Shown here piece by piece: positions 1 to 5,300 of a stretch of DNA of 7,602 bases. Position numbers and translations under genes: made by a program. Within the stretch, counting starts at the first letter, position 1, and each line of letters opens with the position of its first letter. The notes under the pieces were generated by a model. It was not told the DNA's origin, searched no databases, and saw only the letters and a list, made by a program, of their open reading frames with translations. This DNA comes from Saprospiraceae bacterium. Its GTDB lineage: Bacteria; Bacteroidota; Bacteroidia; Chitinophagales; Saprospiraceae. The stretch is taken from NCBI GenBank assembly GCA_023300255.1, contig JALZWC010001034.1, positions 1-7,602 of the forward strand, written 5' to 3'.

Positions 1-3
1 GAG

Positions 4-82
4 TGATGGCAGAAATTTTCAAAATGGCTGTCATCTTTCCGAGAACCCCAGATGACAGCCACTTTCCAAGTTTCTGCCATCA
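4..82. repeat. Long imperfect inverted repeat (33-position stem, 13-nt loop)
   Basis: The left arm 4-36 pairs with the right arm 50-82 in one continuous register. Of 33 positions, 29 are Watson-Crick pairs, one is G-T (16/70) and three are mismatches (19/67, 20/66, 24/62). The outer 12 bp (TGATGGCAGAAA with its complement at 71-82) and the inner 12 bp (25-36 with 50-61) are perfect. The loop is 37-49. The arms contain related short words (ATGGCAG at 6-12, ATGGCTG at 24-30, then their inverted forms), as if built from duplicated subunits. The stem is far longer than an intrinsic terminator and no T-run follows on the plus strand. A MITE, a REP-like palindrome, the end of a mobile element lying to the left, or a structured RNA are all possible. 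The geometry is certain; the identity is not. Confidence 0.85.
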
Positions 83-129
83 AGAGTTCGTCTCTTAGCC
101 TGACGGCTATGGTTACAAACTTAAACCAT
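82..129. other. Chain of three small stem-loops next to the long hairpin
   Basis: Three short perfect stems follow the long hairpin with no spacer. The first pairs 82-86 with 92-96 (loop TTCGT). The second pairs 96-100 with 105-109 (TAGCC/GGCTA, loop TGAC). The third pairs 109-114 with 124-129 (ATGGTT/AACCAT, 9-nt loop). Neighbouring stems share a single boundary base, so four hairpins tile 4-129. Each 5-6 bp stem alone could be chance, but the contiguous arrangement suggests a structured RNA or a folded single-strand DNA site. It also lies in the region downstream of the minus-strand amidohydrolase, so it could be part of that transcript's 3' untranslated region. No known RNA family was recognised. 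Confidence 0.35.
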
Positions 130-179
130 CGATTGTACGAGAATTTTAGGTTGTGGAAACCCCCTTTGTTCAGCGTTCT

Positions 180-189
180 GTCTATAGAC
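180..189. repeat. 10-bp perfect palindrome GTCTATAGAC
   Basis: GTCTATAGAC is self-complementary. It lies 22-31 bases beyond the amidohydrolase stop codon on the minus strand. It has no loop and no following T-run, so it is a poor intrinsic terminator. A protein-binding dyad or chance are both possible. Apart from this, 130-210 shows only a weak 4-bp hairpin (149-152 with 158-161) and no gene. Confidence 0.35.
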
Positions 190-210
190 TTGTGATAGTA
201 GAGCTTAATG

Positions 211-1938
211 TCAGTGGCTATTTTTATATTTAATAACACCTCCCACTATTGTATAAAGTACTTTTGTCGACATGATTTCTTCTTCTTTACAGGTCAATAA
301 ATTTTTAGATAAAATAGTAATATCGGCCAGCTTTCCACCTTCTAAAGACCCTTTTTGGTTTTCTTCAAAAGCAGCGTATGCATTGGACAAGGTGTAAGCT
401 TTTAGCCCTTCCAATCTAGTCATTGCCTGTTCTGGAAAAAAAGGAGTTGGGTTATCTACTCGTTTTCTGCTTACACTAGCATAAAAGCTTTCAAGAGGGT
501 CTACATCTTCCACAGGTGCGTCCGTACCATTGGTAACCACGACTTTAGCATCTAATAAGGAACGCCAAGGATAAGCACTTTCTTTTGCTCTTTTTTCGCC
601 TAAACGTTTTACCACGTATGGAGAATCGGATGTACAGTGTATCGCCTGCATAGAAGCAATTACATCTAAAGCGGCAAAACGTGGAATATCTGCTACATCT
701 ATATGCTGAGCATGCTCAATCCGCCATCTAAAATCTGATCGATCGCTATACTTTTTAAATACATTTTCATAAATATCTAGTACTTCTCTATTTGCTCTAT
801 CTCCAATGGCATGTACACAATATTGCAATTTGTGCTTGGCAGCGAGATCTGCAATTTGTTGAATGTCTGCAATAGGGGTTACGTTTTGACCGAAAAAGTC
901 TGGCTTTTCTTCATAGTCTGCTAATAACCAAGCCCCAAAAGAACCTAAGGCACCATCCATATAGCCTTTTATAGAGCGACAAGTAAATGTGTGATTTCCC
1001 GCATCTATTACAGGAAAGTTTGGCAAATTTTCTTCTAGATTTTCTTCTTTACTACCAATCATGGACCATAGGCGGACATCCAGTTTTCCTTCTTCTGCGA
1101 GCTTCTCGTATCTAGCTAATTCTTTAAACGTAGCCCCTGCATCCTGAAAAGAAGTAATCCCCTTCTTTAGACATTCTTCCTGTACTAATTCTATGCTCTT
1201 ATACCATTTTTCCAATTTTTCTTCCTCTGTAAGTGTTGATAAGTATTCTTTATAAGCATCTGAAACAACACCCATCGCTGTTTCTTCGAATACCCCTATC
1301 GCCTCTCCACCAGTACCTCGGACAATTTCCCCTCCAGAGGGATTGGGCGTTTCTTTGGATACACCAGCCATTTCCATTGCTTTTTTATTAGCAAAAATAG
1401 AGTGCCCACTAGCGTGGTTTAAAATCACAGGATTATTAGGCGTTAGTGCGCTCAATTCATCATGGTATGGATATCCTAAGACTTGTCTATCTAAAGGCGT
1501 ATTCCATTTTTCTTGGTGCCAACCTCTACCCGTTATCCATTCTCCTGGCTTTGCTGTTTTTGCTCGTTCTGCTACTTGAGCAACGATGTCATCCCAGTTT
1601 TTGGATCGTAGAAAATTCAAATTCATTAAGCCATTTCCTAGATTAGAAAAATGCCCATGTCCTTCTATAATACCGGGCATTACAAAATTTCCTTTAAGAT
1701 CTATCGTTTTAGTATTGGTATTTGCTAAAGATTGAATTGCTTGATTAGATCCTATTTTTAATAAGCGATCTCCTTTTATAGCAACCGCTTCCGCAGATGG
1801 ATTTTTTTCATCCATTGTAGCAACTTGACCATTGATTAAAATAAGATCCGCTACTTCTTTCTGTTCCGATTGCGGAGCGGGCTGACAAGCAGTAAATATT
1901 AAAAATAGTACAAAAAGTAGAGGTGTTGGAATGCGCAT
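211..1938 (-). CDS. Predicted lipoprotein metal-dependent amidohydrolase (Amidohydro_3, YtcJ-like)
   Basis: The 575-residue product is a member of the amidohydrolase superfamily, which hydrolyses amide or related bonds using a metal centre in a TIM barrel; its substrate cannot be read from the sequence. Visible motifs, numbered from the ATG, are PGIIEGHGHF with HxH at 94/96, NHASGHS around 175-179, a KGYMDGALGS segment (Lys324), HAIGDRA (His376), IEHAQH (His409) and NGTDAPVE (Asp473). These match the ligand and catalytic positions expected of the family. N- and C-terminal segments (DLILINGQVATMD and GKLADITIL) form the usual composite beta-sandwich. Length is normal. The N-terminus MRIPTPLLFVLFLIFTAC looks like a lipoprotein signal with Cys18, though Phe at -3 of the lipobox is not ideal, so an envelope anchor is likely. 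A TTG at 1966-1968 would add ten residues in frame. The ATG at 1936-1938 is preferred because it directly precedes the signal peptide. The stop is TGA. The gene stands alone in this window. Confidence 0.93.
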   Translation of the reverse strand: MRIPTPLLFVLFLIFTACQPAPQSEQKEVADLILINGQVATMDEKNPSAEAVAIKGDRLLKIGSNQAIQSLANTNTKTIDLKGNFVMPGIIEGHGHFSNLGNGLMNLNFLRSKNWDDIVAQVAERAKTAKPGEWITGRGWHQEKWNTPLDRQVLGYPYHDELSALTPNNPVILNHASGHSIFANKKAMEMAGVSKETPNPSGGEIVRGTGGEAIGVFEETAMGVVSDAYKEYLSTLTEEEKLEKWYKSIELVQEECLKKGITSFQDAGATFKELARYEKLAEEGKLDVRLWSMIGSKEENLEENLPNFPVIDAGNHTFTCRSIKGYMDGALGSFGAWLLADYEEKPDFFGQNVTPIADIQQIADLAAKHKLQYCVHAIGDRANREVLDIYENVFKKYSDRSDFRWRIEHAQHIDVADIPRFAALDVIASMQAIHCTSDSPYVVKRLGEKRAKESAYPWRSLLDAKVVVTNGTDAPVEDVDPLESFYASVSRKRVDNPTPFFPEQAMTRLEGLKAYTLSNAYAAFEENQKGSLEGGKLADITILSKNLLTCKEEEIMSTKVLYTIVGGVIKYKNSH

Positions 1939-2010
1939 AATTCTTTTAAATTGATAGGTATACGACAAATAGCTTCGCTAAGTAAGTCAATAATTTGATA
2001 TTTTTGTATA

Positions 2011-2040
2011 GAAGTTGTTTAAAATGTATTAAACAACTTC
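2011..2040. repeat. Perfect 12-bp inverted repeat, possible operator or leader hairpin
   Basis: GAAGTTGTTTAA (2011-2022) and TTAAACAACTTC (2029-2040) are exact reverse complements around a 6-nt spacer. The repeat lies 73 bases upstream of the amidohydrolase ATG and about 355 bases upstream of the adhesin ATG. If the minus-strand promoter is near 2061-2068, the repeat falls in the 5' untranslated leader and could form an RNA hairpin. It could equally be a dimeric regulator's binding site. No T-run follows on either strand, so a terminator is unlikely. Confidence 0.7.
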
Positions 2041-2060
2041 AGACAGTTATTTGGTACACT

Positions 2061-2068
2061 CAAATTTA
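2061..2068 (-). promoter_or_regulatory. Possible Bacteroidota -7 promoter element for the amidohydrolase
   Basis: On the minus strand this reads TAAATTTG, a match to the Bacteroidota -7 consensus TAnnTTTG. It would give a leader of roughly 115 bases before the ATG at 1938. No TTTG -33 partner is visible at the expected distance upstream, so this is a weak call based on one short motif. Confidence 0.25.
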
Positions 2069-2395
2069 CTAGAAGTAATTTCTTATAATATGCTGAAGTA
2101 GTAGTAATTGAAGGAGCGAATTATAAGGATTACTTTGCGATGCAAAAAGACCACTCTTTTTAAACTTCTTTCCATTATCTATTTTTATAAATGCTTCGTT
2201 TCAGATAAACGAATGTAGCTACTATAGACTTTATTTTAAATAAAGAAGGTCAGTTACCTACGGCACGAATTAGTTACACCAAGCTATAATTACTTTCTTT
2301 TATTACTTTCTAAAATAACGTACTTAAAAGCCTAACAGCTAATCCTTTTTGTATGTTTTTTTTGAATAATATCTAATGATCAACAATGTTTTGTT

Positions 2396-5300
2396 ATGAA
2401 TAAAAAATACAAAGTCTGCTTTTACATATGTATTGTTTGTTGTTTATTAGGTACATCAATAGTTGCTCAAACAACGATTAATAATGGAGCTTGTAATACA
2501 GGCATTTCGATACCTGATAATAACTGTGTGGATGTTTCTATTAATGTGGTTGCTTCTGGGAATGTACTAGGACAGGATATATTTCTAACAGAGGCCAGAT
2601 TAATCATGACTCATGATTGGCGGGCAGATGTAGAGATGACCCTTACCACACCTAATGACGAAGCTAGTTTATTACTGATAGACCGTAGAGGAGGAACAGG
2701 CGATAATTGGGGATTGTTGAGCAATGGTAATTGTACACAACCTATGGTTTTGTCAGATGATGGCTGTGCAGTAGAAGCAATTAATAGGGCTAATAAAAGT
2801 TCTGATGCGGTGGGTCGGTATACGCCAGAACAATCTTTTGCTGATTTATATAGTACGTCTAATATTGATCCAAATGGTATTTGGAATTTAAGAGTTTGCG
2901 ATCAAAAATCAATCAACATAGGTACTTTGGACCATTTTGAACTGGTCTTTGCACCTGTTGGTTGTACTGCGCCATCCAATATCACTTTTTCTTCTATTAC
3001 AGCTAGCTCTATTGATTTAGCATGGATGGATAATAATGCTTGCGTTGGAAATGTGATTATAGAGTATGGGCCAGTAGGCTTTACACCAAGTAATGGCGCT
3101 TCATCTGGTAGTGCTAGTAGCCAAGTAGTGTCTTTGAATTGTACGGAAGACTATGTTTTAACTGGATTGGCAGAAGCTACGGAATATGACGTATACATTA
3201 GACAATCTTGTGGGACTACTTCTTATTTGTACAATTCTTGTAAAATTTCCTTTTTAACAGATTGTGATGTTCCTCCTGCTACCTTATCTGAAGATTTTAA
3301 CAATCAAACTAATTGTGATGGAGATGGTAATTGTATTTCTTGTCCCACTTTAAGTGGTGTCTGGAGGAATTCTATTGTAGATAGTATTGATTGGATCGTC
3401 AATAGCGGACCAACGGTAACTTCTCGAACAGGGCCTTCAGATGATATTAGTGGAGGGGGACAGTATATTTATATAGAATCGTCGTTTGATTGTAAACTAA
3501 ACAAAGAGGCTGTTTTGATATCTGATTGTATCAATGTGGTGGCGAACGCTGGAACTTGTCATCTATCCTTTTATTACCACTTATTCGGAGTAGACATTAA
3601 CCAACTAAAGCTGGAAGGATCTACAGATGGTGCAACATGGACTAATCTATGGCAACAAAACGGGAACCAAGGAGATAAATGGTATAAAGTATATGTAGAC
3701 TTATCGCCTTTTAATAATCAAGTGATGCAGTTTCGATTTGTAGGAAATAGTACGGCTGATACTAAACCTTATGGAGATATAGGTCTAGACCAGATTGAAT
3801 TCTATGGGCCTCAAGTACAACCGACCGATGTCCGCTATGCTGATAAAGATAATGATGGGTTTGGAGATCCAAATGATTCTTTATCCATTTGTTTTTTGGT
3901 GCAACCTGCAGGATACGTAGTAGACAACACCGATTGTGATGATACTAATGCAGCGATTAATCCTGGAGCAGCAGAGCTTCCTTGTAATTTGACGGATGAA
4001 AATTGTAATGGAAATGCAGATGAGCAGTTAATTTTAAATCCAATAGCAGCGATAAGTGAGGTATGTAGTGGGACTACAGCTACACTAGAAGTACAACCTG
4101 CTAATAATGGCACAATCTATTGGTACAATTCTGCTAGCGGTGGAATGCCTATTGATTCTGGTCAATTATTTACGACCCCTATTTTGATGGATACCACTAT
4201 TTATTATGCACAAGAGATAAAGGATTCCTTAGGACAGAATTGTGAAAGTGATCTTATTCCTGTAAGCGTATTTGTAAATCCTCAACCAGATATAAGTAAT
4301 GCTTCTGGTCCTCAAAGTGTTTGTCAAGCAACAGATTTTGATTTAAAAGATTTAATTATTCAAGACGCCAATAATGCGACGGATACTATTCTTTTTTATT
4401 CGAGTGATACTTATTCGAGTAATTCTCTAATTAGTCCTAATGTATCTATTTCTAGCAATACCATTTATTATATCCAAGCGGTATCTAGTACAGGTTGTAT
4501 AGATCAATTGTCTGTAGCTTTTACAATTGAAACGACTCCTGTCGCCAATATTACTGCTCCTGATACAATGAAAATTTGTTTCCAGAGTAGCCCTGAATTA
4601 ATATTGGCTAATAATATAGGAGCTGGTGTTGCTCCCTTTTCTTATGAATGGAATATAGGTACTCAAAATGAAGAAGCTATTGTGTTTTCTAGAACGAAGG
4701 ATTTTTTCCAGACTTATGCGGTTACGATTACCTCAGCAAATGGCTGTAATAGTAGTGATTCTATTGTGGTGCATACTTTGCCAAGCCTTAGTTCTGTAGA
4801 GGTCGTAAATATTCAAGAACCAGGATTTTGTCAGACAAATGGAGCTATAGATATAGCGCCTCGAGATGGCTTAGCTCCTTATGGTTATGTATGGAATGGT
4901 CCCTCTTTTGGTATTACCAACAATTCTTCTTCAAGTGTTTATAATATTCCTAGTTTGCCAATGGGGGCCTATAATATTACCGTTACAGATGCTTATGGTT
5001 GTAATAAAGTATTGCCGCAGCAAATTGTTAATGGTCCGGATCTATCTATTGATAATGTGGTAGATGTAACTTGTCATGGAGATCCAAATGGCGCGATCCA
5101 TTTAACAGTTGGTGGTTTAATTAATCCCTCCTTTCAATGGACAGATGAATCAAATAACCCAATTGCAACTAGTGAAGATTTAGTGAATTTTCCTGCAGGT
5201 ATTTACAATGTCATTGTTGATTCTGATAATACCCAACCTTGTCCATTAGATAGTATTGTAATTAAAGAGCCAGCGCCTCTAGAAATTTTGAACATTATTA

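Larger units (their letters stand above)
1939..2395. other. Divergent intergenic region without a gene
   Basis: These 457 bases separate the two divergent start codons and should carry promoters for both. No open frame of credible length is present on either strand. Beyond the 12-bp repeat listed separately, there are weaker dyads: 2144-2150 with 2155-2161 (AAAAAGA/TCTTTTT), 2195-2201 with 2207-2213 (TTCGTTT/AAACGAA, 5-nt loop) and 2229-2235 with 2239-2245 (CTTTATT/AATAAAG). A 10-base direct repeat, ATTACTTTCT, occurs at 2289-2298 and 2302-2311. The weaker dyads are short and AT-rich, so chance is a real explanation. I found no convincing TAnnTTTG element for the plus-strand gene. Confidence 0.6.

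Noticed and set aside
4..82. Integron attC recombination site
   Set aside because: The fold and size are suggestive, but the arms lack GTTRRRY and RYYYAAC core sites at their ends.
82..96. T-arm of a tRNA (stem with TTCG in the loop)
   Set aside because: The loop has five bases instead of seven, and no acceptor, D or anticodon arms could be built around it.
3..98. Frame open from the window edge to a TAG at 96-98 (about 31 codons)
   Set aside because: It is laid over the long inverted repeat, which explains its openness, and the peptide resembles no domain I know. A gene tail entering from the left cannot be fully excluded.
1343..1646. Two short plus-strand open frames inside the amidohydrolase gene
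   Set aside because: They are antisense to well-conserved motif-bearing codons of the amidohydrolase and have no recognisable features.
2144..2161. Intrinsic terminator (AAAAAGA-CCAC-TCTTTTT)
   Set aside because: The stem has only one G-C pair and there is no gene ending upstream on the plus strand that would need it.
3835..4113. Minus-strand open frame of 92 codons
   Set aside because: It is antisense to the MopE-type and Ig-like parts of the adhesin, whose domain motifs are clear on the plus strand.
4881..5063. Plus-strand open frame of 60 codons in another frame
   Set aside because: It overlaps repeats 1 and 2 of the adhesin, where the long frame carries the conserved pattern.
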